Source: 66-474 sp964489055
GTDB taxonomy: Bacteria; Pseudomonadota; Gammaproteobacteria; Xanthomonadales; Rhodanobacteraceae
Direction: 5' to 3'
Length of the DNA stretch: 15,944 nucleotides
Assembly: GCA_964489055.1 (NCBI GenBank)
Contig: CAZAXF010000063.1
Span: 1-15,944 of the forward strand
The notes beneath the pieces were generated by a model. It saw nothing but the letters and a program-made list of their open reading frames with translations. It searched no databases and had not been told where the DNA came from. This document shows positions 1 to 7,127 of this stretch, one piece after another (within the stretch, counting starts at the first letter, position 1; each line of letters starts with the position of its first letter). Position numbers and translations under genes: made by a program.

Positions 1-52
1 CCAGCGCGCCGCGCACCATCGCCTGGTCCTCGGCCAGCAACACCCGGATCAT
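1..52 (-). CDS. Response regulator, N-terminal fragment (cut by window edge)
   Basis: Only the first 17 codons are inside the window. They read MIRVLLAEDQAMVRGAL, the typical start of a receiver domain: a hydrophobic first strand followed by the acidic pair E8-D9 that binds Mg2+ near the phosphorylation site. The ATG at 52 overlaps the TGA of the upstream histidine kinase gene (ATGA), so the two are very probably translationally coupled and form a cognate two-component pair. With DesK-type kinases the partner is usually a NarL/FixJ-type regulator with a C-terminal LuxR-like helix-turn-helix. That part lies outside the window, so the output domain is inferred. Confidence 0.85.
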   Translation of the reverse strand, partial: MIRVLLAEDQAMVRGAL

Positions 53-1245
53 GGGTGGCTGCCCGCGTGGCGTGACAGCGGAACCACGGCGGCCGGCGCC
101 GGCGCGTCCGCGAGGCAAATCCCCTGCACCTCCGGCAACGGCAGCGATGCTTCAATGCAGGTGCCGTGTCCGCGTGGCGAGTCGATCACGAGCTTGCCGC
201 CGCAGGCCTCGATCCGCTCGCGCATGCCGGTCAGGCCGTTGCCACGCTCGTTCACCCCGCCGCGACCATCGTCGCGGATCCGCATCACCACCCGCCCGGA
301 TTCGGTGGTCACTGTGACCTCGACGCGATTGGCGCGCGCGTGGCGCTGGATGTTGGTGACGGCCTCGCGCAACACCAGCGACAGGCAGGTTTCGGTGCCG
401 GGCGGCAGCTCACGTTCATCACGCGCATAGTCCATCCGCATGCCGGCGGTTTCCAGCAGCAGCCTTGCGGAAGCCAGTTCCGACACCAGCGCCGCCGCAC
501 GAATGCCCGAAACCGCGCTGCGCACCTGCGTGAGCGCCTCGCGCGCCACCCGCTCGACCTCGGCGATTTCCTCGCGCGCCCGGCGCGGATCGCGCTCGAT
601 CAGGCGCCCGGCCAATTCGGATTTCAGCGTGACCAGCGACAATGTGTGCCCCAGCAGGTCGTGCAGGTCGCGACCGATGCGCTCGCGCTCGCCGCTCGCG
701 GCAAGGCGGCGCACTTCGTCCATCGACAGGCGAAGGTCGGCGCGGTAGCGGTTCTGGACGCGCTCGGTGATGATCAGGCCGGCGATGATCGGGCACAGGA
801 TCCAGGCGTTGAGCAGCGCCTGCCACGGCAGTTGCAGGTGGAACCACCATGCGCTGTATGCCGCGACGATGGCCAGCACGAGCGTCCCGGACCGGCGCGG
901 TGTACTCCAGCACGCGGCAACCGCGCAGGCGTAGATCAGGTAGGTCTGCGCGTACGGGTTGTACACGGTCACGAGCGCGGCAAGCGCGAAGATCCCCGCC
1001 GCATACCAGACGATGTGCCGGCGCGGGCGGGTGTACGCCAGCGCGTACAGGACCAGAAATACCGGCACGCTCAGCCAGGTTGCGAGCTGCCAGTCCGGAA
1101 AGCGTTTCAGGCCGAACAGCGTCGGGCCGATGAACAGCCATACCAGCCATACCAGCCAGATCCAGGGAAAGATCCGCGTGTGCCAGCCGCGCGAACCGAC
1201 CAGGGCTTCACGCAGGCAGGCATCGGGAGCGATCGCGGTTTTCAT
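49..1245 (-). CDS. DesK-type sensor histidine kinase (HisKA_3/HATPase_c), membrane-bound
   Basis: A 398-residue kinase that autophosphorylates on a histidine and passes the phosphate to the response regulator encoded next to it. Residues from about 26 to 160 are hydrophobic and rich in Trp, consistent with several membrane helices forming an integral-membrane sensor with no large periplasmic domain. A dimerisation/phosphoacceptor segment follows: RERIGRDLHDLLGH, acceptor H195. The ATPase domain shows an N box (REAVTNIQRHARA, N298), a G1 box (DDGRGG, 325-330) and a G2 box (GNGLTGM, 335-341). The last 30 residues form an Ala/Pro-rich tail. I chose the ATG at 1245 because AGGTGG lies 5 bases upstream; a GTG at 1254 is also in frame but would lie inside that ribosome-binding site. 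The gene lies 48 bp after the upstream methyltransferase-like gene, so the four genes are probably cotranscribed. The signal sensed cannot be read from the sequence. Confidence 0.92.
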   Translation of the reverse strand: MKTAIAPDACLREALVGSRGWHTRIFPWIWLVWLVWLFIGPTLFGLKRFPDWQLATWLSVPVFLVLYALAYTRPRRHIVWYAAGIFALAALVTVYNPYAQTYLIYACAVAACWSTPRRSGTLVLAIVAAYSAWWFHLQLPWQALLNAWILCPIIAGLIITERVQNRYRADLRLSMDEVRRLAASGERERIGRDLHDLLGHTLSLVTLKSELAGRLIERDPRRAREEIAEVERVAREALTQVRSAVSGIRAAALVSELASARLLLETAGMRMDYARDERELPPGTETCLSLVLREAVTNIQRHARANRVEVTVTTESGRVVMRIRDDGRGGVNERGNGLTGMRERIEACGGKLVIDSPRGHGTCIEASLPLPEVQGICLADAPAPAAVVPLSRHAGSHP

Positions 1246-1293
1246 GCCAGCCACCTCATTTGCACATGGTACGCGCTTGCCATCTGGGTGCGA

Positions 1294-1890
1294 TCACCAC
1301 ACATGCGGCACGAACCGCCGCGTGCGCCGCATGTAATCGCGATAGGGTTCACCAAGGTCGGCGCAAAGTGCCTGCTCCTCGACGTGCACGCGGTATCCAT
1401 AGCCGATCGCGGCGCCGGCCATGATCGCCAGCAGCGCCGCCCAGTTGGTCATCGCCAGCCCCATGCCAAGGAACATCACCAGCGCGCCGGAATACGACGG
1501 ATGCCGGATCAGCCGGTAGGGTCCGGTATCGACCACGTACTGGTCCGCGCGGGTCGCCACCGTACGGGTGAAGAACCTGCCCAGCACGTGGATCGCGTAT
1601 GAGCGGAACGCGCGCCCGGCCAGCATCAGCGCGATGCCGATCCAGAACAGCACCGGCTGGTGCCATGCCAGCGTCGTACCCGGCACACTGCCGAACACGA
1701 AGCCGAACGCTACGAAGAACCCCACGCCAATCGCGACCACCAGCCAGATGTGCGAGCCGCGGTCGCGGATCACGGCGCCCTTCTCCACCCGCCGGAACAC
1801 GCTGCCATACCACTCCGGCACGAAGCACACCACGATCGCGACGTCGAACACGATCAGGTGGAAACTCGAATGCGCGATCAATGGCGCCAT
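1294..1890 (-). CDS. ICMT-family integral-membrane methyltransferase-like protein (copy A)
   Basis: A 198-residue membrane protein of the isoprenylcysteine carboxyl methyltransferase / phospholipid methyltransferase type. Hydrophobic segments lie near residues 8-25, 48-70, 78-95 and 135-165. The family's C-terminal signature is complete: GPYRLIRHPSYSG at 123-135 (R129, H130), then EE at 171-172, then the Y-x-x-Y and R-x-x-P-H-x-W ending. In characterised relatives this region binds S-adenosylmethionine. The methyl acceptor in bacteria is mostly unknown and cannot be named here. The ATG at 1890 was chosen because its MAPLIAHS start lines up with MTALIAHS of the neighbouring paralogue; an ATG at 1929 and a TTG at 1941 are also in frame. 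It sits between paralogue B and the kinase on the same strand, probably in one operon. Confidence 0.8.
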   Translation of the reverse strand: MAPLIAHSSFHLIVFDVAIVVCFVPEWYGSVFRRVEKGAVIRDRGSHIWLVVAIGVGFFVAFGFVFGSVPGTTLAWHQPVLFWIGIALMLAGRAFRSYAIHVLGRFFTRTVATRADQYVVDTGPYRLIRHPSYSGALVMFLGMGLAMTNWAALLAIMAGAAIGYGYRVHVEEQALCADLGEPYRDYMRRTRRFVPHVW

Positions 1891-1948
1891 GGCGATGGTT
1901 CCGTGCAGTTTGGGGCCGTACGCGCCCATGGGGCACAACAACCGGCAG

Positions 1949-2521
1949 CTAGCCGCCGCGCCGCTCCGTACGGCGCCGAGCCTCGCCCAAATGGTCGCGC
2001 AGCACCAATTCCTCGGTGTAGATCCGCCGCGTGTAGCTCACCAGCGCGCCACCCAGCACCGCCAGCACGCTGGCGAGATTGGTCAGCGCCAGCGCGACGC
2101 CCAGCAACGCCGCCAGCGCGCCGGCGAATGCCGGATGCAGGAACAACAGGTAAGGACCCTGGCCCACCGTATACCGGCCCACGTGGGGCTCGAGGTGCCG
2201 TGCAAGAAAACGACCGCGGGCGCGGATCGCGTGCCACCGGAACGCGGTGCCCCCGGCCAGCAGCACGATTCCGCTCCAGAACAGCGTTTCCTGGTGCTGC
2301 GTGATGGTCGCCAACGGGATCTTGAAAGCGGCCAGGAAGCCCAGCAACACACCGCCACCGAGCCCGACCACGCTGACATGGGCCGATGCACGGTCCATGT
2401 AGGTCGCGCCGCGCCGCATGCTGCGATACGCGATCCGCACGGCTTCGGGCACGCAGCACCCGGCCAGCACGATGGACAGCACCGCCAGGTGGAGCGGCGA
2501 GTGGGCGATCAGCGCGGTCAT
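1949..2521 (-). CDS. ICMT-family membrane protein (copy B, divergent signature)
   Basis: A 190-residue paralogue of the downstream gene. Both share an N-terminal [MAP/MTA]LIAHS block, the VPE motif near residue 24, similar hydrophobic segments and the GPY...HP...G core. In this copy the core reads GPYLLFLHPAFAG (122-134), so the Arg before the conserved His-Pro is Leu. The aromatic Y-x-x-Y and final Pro/Trp residues are also gone; the protein ends in an Arg-rich tail. It may therefore be catalytically altered or act as a partner of copy A; this is inference. The ATG at 2521 has GGAG six bases upstream. A longer frame runs back to 2710, but its extra residues are Arg/Pro-rich and without family likeness. 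It is the first gene of the probable operon and is divergent from the aminotransferase gene. Confidence 0.75.
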   Translation of the reverse strand: MTALIAHSPLHLAVLSIVLAGCCVPEAVRIAYRSMRRGATYMDRASAHVSVVGLGGGVLLGFLAAFKIPLATITQHQETLFWSGIVLLAGGTAFRWHAIRARGRFLARHLEPHVGRYTVGQGPYLLFLHPAFAGALAALLGVALALTNLASVLAVLGGALVSYTRRIYTEELVLRDHLGEARRRTERRGG

Positions 2522-2850
2522 CAAGGGCTCCGGGGTCGCCCGGCAATGATAATCCGGTTCGGTACCGCCCGAACGTACCCGGGCAGGCCGCGCGCGCCGG
2601 CGAGGCAGGCGACCATCTGGTTCGACGTGGCTGCATGAAGGCGACTCCGCAACGCGCCCGGCCAGCTTGCGTGAAGGCCCACGCCAAGGCCAGTCGCAGC
2701 CGTCAAGCATGGCAACTGACAGGCGTCATGCGGCACCACGCGGGGGTTACGCCGACATCGGCGACCTGCTAGAATAAATGAGGATTTTCTTTTCCCGCTG
2801 AACCACTTACGAGTGACGCGCCAGGCGCGTTGCCGCGTCCGGAGGCTTCC
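2522..2850. other. Divergent intergenic region between ICMT-like B and the aminotransferase gene
   Basis: These 329 bases separate two divergent genes and should hold both promoters. The part next to the methyltransferase-like gene is GC-rich and shows no clear repeat. An AT-richer patch (2765-2795) close to the aminotransferase gene carries the best promoter candidate. GGAGG at 2841-2845 is the ribosome-binding site of the aminotransferase gene. I see no RNA gene or riboswitch. Confidence 0.6.
2770..2775 (+). promoter_or_regulatory. Candidate -10 element (TAGAAT) for the aminotransferase gene
   Basis: TAGAAT matches the sigma-70 -10 consensus at five of six bases, lies in the only AT-rich patch of the spacer, and is about 75 bases before the start codon. 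The hexamer 17 bases upstream (TTACGC) is a poor -35, so this is a tentative call. Confidence 0.35.
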
Positions 2851-4356
2851 ATGAAATCGATCGACATGCTGCGTGAACTGCGCAACCAGGGCGGCAAGGT
2901 CCGCACCCAAGGGCTGGACGACGCCACCATCGAGCGCTTTGCCGCCAGCGATGACGATCTCGCATCCGCCATCGGTGACGCGCACGCCGCGTTCAAGCAG
3001 TTGCAGGCCGACCAGCCGGACGCACTGGGCCTGGACGAGGACGCGCAGTTGCACGCGGTGCAGTCCGGTTTCGTGAATTTCTATCCCGATGATGCGGTCT
3101 GCCCGTACATCCCGCTGGCCGCGCGCGGCCCGTGGGTGGTCACCCTCAAGGGCGCGGTGCTGTATGACTGCGGCGGCTACGGCATGCTGGGCTTCGGCCA
3201 CAACCCGCCCGCGGTGCTCGAGGCACTTGCCCGGCCGCAGGCGATGGCCAACGTGATGACGCCGTCGCTGGCGCAGCACAGGTTCACCGAGGCGCTGCGC
3301 CGGGAAATCGGCCACCACCGCGGCGAACACCCGTTCGCGAAGTTCATGTGCCTGAACTCCGGTTCGGAAAGCGTCACGCTGGCCGGTCGCATCGCCGACG
3401 TCAACGCCAAGCTCATGACCGATCCGGGCGCCAAATACGCCGGTCGCACCATCAAGCGGCTGGTGGTCAAGGGCGCCTTCCACGGCCGCACCGAGCGCCC
3501 GGCGCTGTATTCGGATTCCACCCGCAAGACCTACCAGGCCAACCTGGCCAGCTTCCGCGACGAGCATTCGGTGATCGTGATCCCGCCGTATGACGTGGAC
3601 GCGCTGCACGCGGCCTTCGACGAGGCGGAAAAGAATGGCTGGTTCTTCGAGGCGATGTTCCTGGAGCCGGTGATGGGCGAAGGTGACCCCGGCCGCGCGG
3701 TGACGCCCGAGTTCTACGCCGCCGCCTGCGAGCTGACCCGGTCGAACGGTTCGATGCTGCTGGTTGACTCCATCCAGGCCGGCCTGCGCGCCCAGGGCGT
3801 GCTCTCGATCGTGGACTACCCCGGCTTCGAGAAGCTGCCGGCGCCGGACATGGAAACCTATTCCAAGGCGCTCAACGGCGGTCAGTTCCCGCTGTCGGTG
3901 CTGGCGGTCAACGAGCGCGCCGCCGGGCTCTACCGCAAGGGCATCTACGGCAACACCATGACCGCCAACCCACGTGGCCTGGACATCGCCTGCGCGGTGC
4001 TGGCCGAAGTCACGCCCGAGCTTCGCGCCAACATCCGCGACCGTGGCGCCGAGATGGTCGAAAAATTTTCCGCGCTCAAGGATGAACTGGACGGCCTGAT
4101 CACCAAGGTGCAGGGCACCGGCCTGTTGTTCTCGTGCGAACTGGCGCCGCAGTTCAAGTGCTTCGGTGCGAATTCAACCGAGGAATACCTGCGCGAGCAC
4201 GGCATCAACGTGATCCACGGCGGTGCCAATTCGCTGCGCTTCACCCCGCACTTCGGCATCAACGAGGCCGAGACGGACCTGCTGGTCGCGCACGTGCGCG
4301 CAGCCCTGCAGAACGGCCCGCGCCAGCAGGTGGATGCCAAGCGCGCGGCGGCCTGA
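2851..4356 (+). CDS. PLP-dependent class III aminotransferase
   Basis: A 501-residue cytosolic fold-type I, class III aminotransferase, the family of ornithine, acetylornithine, 4-aminobutyrate and lysine-epsilon aminotransferases. Visible family features in order are NSGSES (169-174, phosphate-binding loop), FHGRT (210-214), EPVMGEGD (272-279), VDSIQAG (305-311, D306 contacts the pyridine nitrogen), and YSKALNGG (337-344) with K339 as the Schiff-base lysine. GNTMTANP (367-374) contributes to the cofactor phosphate site of the other subunit. The N-terminal 85 or so residues before the fold are longer than in GABA or ornithine aminotransferases. The residue after D306 is Ser where the family normally has Glu or Asp. 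The ATG at 2851 has a perfect GGAGG five bases upstream; the in-frame TTG at 2830 overlaps no ribosome-binding site. The amino donor cannot be decided from sequence or context. Confidence 0.9.
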   Translation: MKSIDMLRELRNQGGKVRTQGLDDATIERFAASDDDLASAIGDAHAAFKQLQADQPDALGLDEDAQLHAVQSGFVNFYPDDAVCPYIPLAARGPWVVTLKGAVLYDCGGYGMLGFGHNPPAVLEALARPQAMANVMTPSLAQHRFTEALRREIGHHRGEHPFAKFMCLNSGSESVTLAGRIADVNAKLMTDPGAKYAGRTIKRLVVKGAFHGRTERPALYSDSTRKTYQANLASFRDEHSVIVIPPYDVDALHAAFDEAEKNGWFFEAMFLEPVMGEGDPGRAVTPEFYAAACELTRSNGSMLLVDSIQAGLRAQGVLSIVDYPGFEKLPAPDMETYSKALNGGQFPLSVLAVNERAAGLYRKGIYGNTMTANPRGLDIACAVLAEVTPELRANIRDRGAEMVEKFSALKDELDGLITKVQGTGLLFSCELAPQFKCFGANSTEEYLREHGINVIHGGANSLRFTPHFGINEAETDLLVAHVRAALQNGPRQQVDAKRAAA

Positions 4357-4377
4357 GCGCCGGGCAACGCAGCCGAA

Positions 4378-4419
4378 GCAGATTCCGGGTTCCGCGCTGC
4401 GCGCGGCCCCGGAATGACG
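4378..4419 (+). repeat. REP-like palindromic repeat, copy 1
   Basis: The ends ATTCCGGG and CCCGGAAT form an 8-bp stem around a GC-rich core. Its reverse complement starts CGTCATTCCGG and ends CCGGAATCTGC, as copy 2 at 4520-4559 does, so the two copies are in inverted orientation. Confidence 0.65.
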
Positions 4420-4421
4420 AG

Positions 4422-4435
4422 GTACTTGCAAGTAC
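4422..4435. repeat. Perfect 14-bp palindrome GTACTTGCAAGTAC
   Basis: The sequence equals its own reverse complement. It lies 2 bp after REP-like copy 1. Protein binding is possible but unproven; chance cannot be excluded. Confidence 0.4.
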
Positions 4436-4519
4436 GTGCGGCGCCGGACGCTTCACGCCACAGTGGCCACCAGCTTGCCCCGCTCGCGCCGGCACCCCAC
4501 GCTTGCGCCATCCCCCCAC

Positions 4520-4559
4520 CGTCATTCCGGACGCCGCGCAGCGGCGATCCGGAATCTGC
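4520..4559 (-). repeat. REP-like palindromic repeat, copy 2
   Basis: Outer arms ATTCCGG/CCGGAAT (7 bp) enclose a second perfect inner hairpin CGCCGC-GCA-GCGGCG. It shares its terminal 11 bases at each end with the reverse complement of copy 1, which makes an inverted REP pair about 100 bp apart. Confidence 0.65.
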
Positions 4560-4591
4560 CTTCAAGGGACGTCACGGACACGGGTCACCGT

Positions 4592-5563
4592 TCACGCCGC
4601 GCTGTCGCGGAATCCGTCGGTGGCCCGAATCAGGCCATCGACGTTGCCGGCCTCGAAGGCCGAGTGCCCGGCGTCGGGGGTGATCACGAGCTTCGCTTCC
4701 GGCCACGCGCGATGCAGGTCCCAGGCGCTGCGTGCCGGACATACCACGTCGTGGCGCCCCTGCACGATGACGCCGGGAATGCCGTGCAGCTTGCCGGCAT
4801 TGCGCAGCAACTGGTCGTCGTGTTCGAAGAAGCCGCGGTTCACGAAATAATGGTTTTCGATCCCGGCGAAGGCCAGCGCGAATTCATCCCCGGCGGCGGC
4901 GGCGATGTACTCGTCGTTCTGCAGCAGGAAGCTGGTCGAGGCTTCCCACACCGACCACGCGCGCGCCGCCGCCAGCCGCACCTTCGGGTCGTTTGAGGTC
5001 AGGCGGCGGTGGTAGGCCATGATCAGGTCGTCGTGCTCGGCCTCGGGGATCGCGGACAGGTATTTTTCCCACGCATCCGGGTACAACATGTCGCAGCCGC
5101 GCTGGTAGAACCACTTCAGTTCGCGCTCGCGCAGCATGAAAATCCCGCGCAGCACCAGCTCGGTCACGCGTTCGGGATGGGTTTCGGCATACGCCAGCGA
5201 CAGCGTCGATCCCCACGAGCCACCGAACACCTGCCAGCGCTCGATGCGCAGGTGCTCGCGCAGGCGTTCGATGTCGGCGACCAGGTTCCAGGTGGTGTTC
5301 TCGCGCAGCTCCGCATGCGGCGTGGAACGCCCGCATCCGCGCTGATCGAACAGCACGATGCGGTACACCGCGGGATCGAAGAAACGCCGGCATTTCGCGT
5401 TGCATCCCGCGCCCGGTCCGCCGTGCAGGAACACCACCGGCTTGCCATGCGGATTGCCGCACTGCTCGTAGTACAGGGTGTGCAGCTTCGACACCGGCAA
5501 CATGCCGCTGTCGAACGGCTCGATGTCCGGATACAGGGTGCGGCGTTGGTGGTTCATGTCCAT
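4592..5563 (-). CDS. pip: Proline iminopeptidase (alpha/beta hydrolase, S33)
   Basis: A 323-residue cytosolic peptidase that removes N-terminal proline from peptides. The alpha/beta-hydrolase features are complete: HGGPG oxyanion loop (47-51), DQRGCGRS (73-80), nucleophile elbow GGSWGS with S116, catalytic Asp in GRHDVVCP (D272), and catalytic His in DAGHSA (H300). The length and triad spacing agree with the family; the Xanthomonas enzyme of known structure is about 313 residues. The ATG at 5563 was chosen because AAAGG lies six bases upstream. A GTG at 5593 and an ATG at 5557 are also in frame. It is divergent from serA with only 71 bp between the two starts and convergent with the aminotransferase gene, so it is probably monocistronic. 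Confidence 0.95.
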   Translation of the reverse strand: MDMNHQRRTLYPDIEPFDSGMLPVSKLHTLYYEQCGNPHGKPVVFLHGGPGAGCNAKCRRFFDPAVYRIVLFDQRGCGRSTPHAELRENTTWNLVADIERLREHLRIERWQVFGGSWGSTLSLAYAETHPERVTELVLRGIFMLRERELKWFYQRGCDMLYPDAWEKYLSAIPEAEHDDLIMAYHRRLTSNDPKVRLAAARAWSVWEASTSFLLQNDEYIAAAAGDEFALAFAGIENHYFVNRGFFEHDDQLLRNAGKLHGIPGVIVQGRHDVVCPARSAWDLHRAWPEAKLVITPDAGHSAFEAGNVDGLIRATDGFRDSAA

Positions 5564-5634
5564 GCGTGGCCTTTCGCGAACTGGCGGAATCACGTTAGCC
5601 TATCAGCTTGTCCTGCACCGGTGCCGTTTTGCCC

Positions 5635-6867
5635 ATGAAGACCTCGTACCCCAAGAAAGACATCAAGATCGTGTTGCTGGAAGGCATCCACCAGAGTGCC
5701 GTCGAAGCCTTCCACCAGGCCGGCTACCCGTGGGTCGAACACCACGACAAGGCCCTGCCGCGCGCAGATCTGCTCGAGGCCATCTCCGACGCGCACATCG
5801 TGGGCCTGCGCTCGCGCACCCAGCTGGACGCCGAAGCGCTCGAGCACACCCGCCGGCTGCTTGCGGTCGGATGCTTCTGCATCGGCACCAACCAGGTCGA
5901 TCTCGCCGGCGCGCGCGAGCTGGGCGTGCCGGTGTTCAACGCCCCGTATTCGAACACCCGCAGCGTGGCCGAACTGGTGATTGCCGAGGCGATCCTGTTG
6001 ATGCGCCGGGTACCCGAACGCAACGCGGCATGCCACCGCGGCGGCTGGGCCAAGTCCGCCGAAGGCAGCTTCGAGATACGCGGCAAGACCCTGGGGATCA
6101 TCGGCTACGGCCACATCGGCACCCAGGTCGGGGTGCTGGCCGAAGCGCTGGGCATGCACGTGATCTATCGCGACATCGAGCCCAAGCTGGCGCTGGGCAA
6201 CGCGATGGCCACGCGCGACCTGGACGACCTGCTGGCGCGCGCGGACATCGTGACATTGCACGTGCCGCAGACCCCCGACACCGCGGGCATGATCGGTCCC
6301 GACCAGCTTGCGCGCATGCGCCCCGGCGCAATGCTGATCAACGCCTCGCGCGGCAACGTGGTGGACATCGATGCGCTGGCCGAGGCGCTGCGCGAAGGCC
6401 GCCTGGCCGGTGCGGCGGTGGACGTGTTCCCGAAGGAGCCCAAGAGCCGCGATGAAGCATTCGAATCGCCGCTGCGCGACCTGGACAACGCGTTGCTGAC
6501 CCCGCACGTCGGCGGCAGCACCCAGGAAGCCCAGCTCAACATCGGTACGGAAGTCGCCGCCAAGCTGGTGCGCTACAGCGACAACGGCTCGACACTGTCG
6601 GCGGTGAACTTCCCCGAGGTCAACCTGCCCGGACACCCCGGCAGCAGCCGCCTGCTGCACATCCACCACAACGTGCCCGGCGTGCTCTCGCGGATCAACG
6701 ACGTGTTTTCGCGCGCCGGTGTCAACATCAACGCGCAGTATCTGCAGACCGGCGGCGAACTGGGCTACGTGGTGATCGACGTGGCCGCAACCGAAGCGCA
6801 GTTGCAGACCCTGCGCGAAGAACTGTTTGCGATCGAGGGCACGATCCGGACGCGGTTGTTGTATTGA
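5635..6867 (+). CDS. serA: D-3-phosphoglycerate dehydrogenase
   Basis: A 410-residue NAD-dependent enzyme that oxidises 3-phosphoglycerate to 3-phosphohydroxypyruvate, the first step of serine synthesis. The length equals that of E. coli SerA. The NAD-binding motif GIIGYGHIG lies at 154-162. The catalytic set is R239 (NASRG), E268 (FPKEP) and H291 (TPHVGGS). The C-terminal part from about 338 is an ACT domain (LLHIHHNVPGVLSRINDVF), which in relatives binds serine for feedback inhibition. ATG 5635 gives the expected length and the KKDIKIVLLEG start; a TTG at 5608 is in frame but less likely. The ribosome-binding site is weak. G-rich heptamer repeats begin 7 bp after the stop codon. Confidence 0.97.
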   Translation: MKTSYPKKDIKIVLLEGIHQSAVEAFHQAGYPWVEHHDKALPRADLLEAISDAHIVGLRSRTQLDAEALEHTRRLLAVGCFCIGTNQVDLAGARELGVPVFNAPYSNTRSVAELVIAEAILLMRRVPERNAACHRGGWAKSAEGSFEIRGKTLGIIGYGHIGTQVGVLAEALGMHVIYRDIEPKLALGNAMATRDLDDLLARADIVTLHVPQTPDTAGMIGPDQLARMRPGAMLINASRGNVVDIDALAEALREGRLAGAAVDVFPKEPKSRDEAFESPLRDLDNALLTPHVGGSTQEAQLNIGTEVAAKLVRYSDNGSTLSAVNFPEVNLPGHPGSSRLLHIHHNVPGVLSRINDVFSRAGVNINAQYLQTGGELGYVVIDVAATEAQLQTLREELFAIEGTIRTRLLY

Positions 6868-6874
6868 CGAGGGC

Positions 6875-6930
6875 GGGAGTCGGGAGTCGGGAGTCGGGAG
6901 TCGGGACTCGGGACTCGGGGACCGGGGACC
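6875..6930 (+). repeat. Heptamer tandem repeats (GGGAGTC x4, GGGACTC x2, GGGGACC x2)
   Basis: Eight consecutive 7-bp units with three variants. G-runs every seven bases fit the G3N4 pattern of a G-quadruplex motif on the plus strand, which is the coding strand of serA. The same heptamer family recurs at 10550-10577, 10698-10727 and 15891-15944. Confidence 0.9.
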
Positions 6931-6982
6931 GGAAAGAGCGGAACACATGCAGCGCCGCCGTGGCCCGGCCACGCGGCGGCCT

Positions 6983-7037
6983 GCCCTCCGGGCCATCGGC
7001 TTCGCCGATGTTCGCTTCGCCATCCATGGCTCCGCAG
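6983..7037 (+). repeat. 55-bp direct repeat, copy 1
   Basis: The block from GCCCTCCGGG to CTCCGCAG is identical to 7168-7222. It includes a small hairpin, CATCGGC-TTC-GCCGATG (6994-7010). The first copy continues into the hairpin at 7041-7070; the second runs into the assembly gap. Confidence 0.85.
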
Positions 7038-7040
7038 TCG

Positions 7041-7070
7041 AACCGGCAGCTTCTTGCGAAGCTGCCGGTT
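7041..7070. repeat. 13-bp perfect hairpin
   Basis: AACCGGCAGCTTC and GAAGCTGCCGGTT are perfect complements around a TTGC loop. It has no T-run. If the surrounding block is duplicated as it appears, a second copy probably lies in the gap. Confidence 0.7.
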
Positions 7071-7091
7071 CTCATTCCCACCTTGGCCAAT

Positions 7092-7125
7092 AACAAAAAA
7101 CGGGCCTCTTGGGCCCGTTTTTGTT
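7092..7125. terminator. Intrinsic terminator, duplicate copy
   Basis: AAAAACGGGCC-TCTTG-GGCCCGTTTTT forms an 11-bp stem flanked by A and T runs, so it could stop transcription in either direction. It is identical to the terminator after tRNA-Pro (7323-7356) and could end transcripts coming from serA. Confidence 0.75.
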
Positions 7126-7127
7126 AT

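Larger units (their letters stand above)
4357..4591. other. Convergent intergenic spacer with REP-like repeats
   Basis: A 235-bp spacer between two genes that point at each other. It holds two inverted REP-like elements and a perfect 14-bp palindrome. I see no protein gene and no classical T-tailed terminator, so the palindromes may be what ends or stabilises both transcripts. Confidence 0.6.

Noticed and set aside
166..1602. 478-codon plus-strand open frame
   Set aside because: Antisense to the histidine kinase and methyltransferase-like gene; the composition (Arg, Gln, His) is typical of a shadow frame.
1568..2638. 356-codon plus-strand open frame
   Set aside because: Antisense to both ICMT-like genes, with no recognisable domain.
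2521..3609. 362-codon minus-strand open frame
   Set aside because: Antisense to the aminotransferase gene, which has clear motifs and a ribosome-binding site.
5564..5634. Divergent promoters between pip and serA
   Set aside because: The region must contain them, but no hexamer pair stands out on either strand, so I do not place any.
5590..7023. 477-codon minus-strand open frame
   Set aside because: Antisense to serA; its start lies in repeat DNA.
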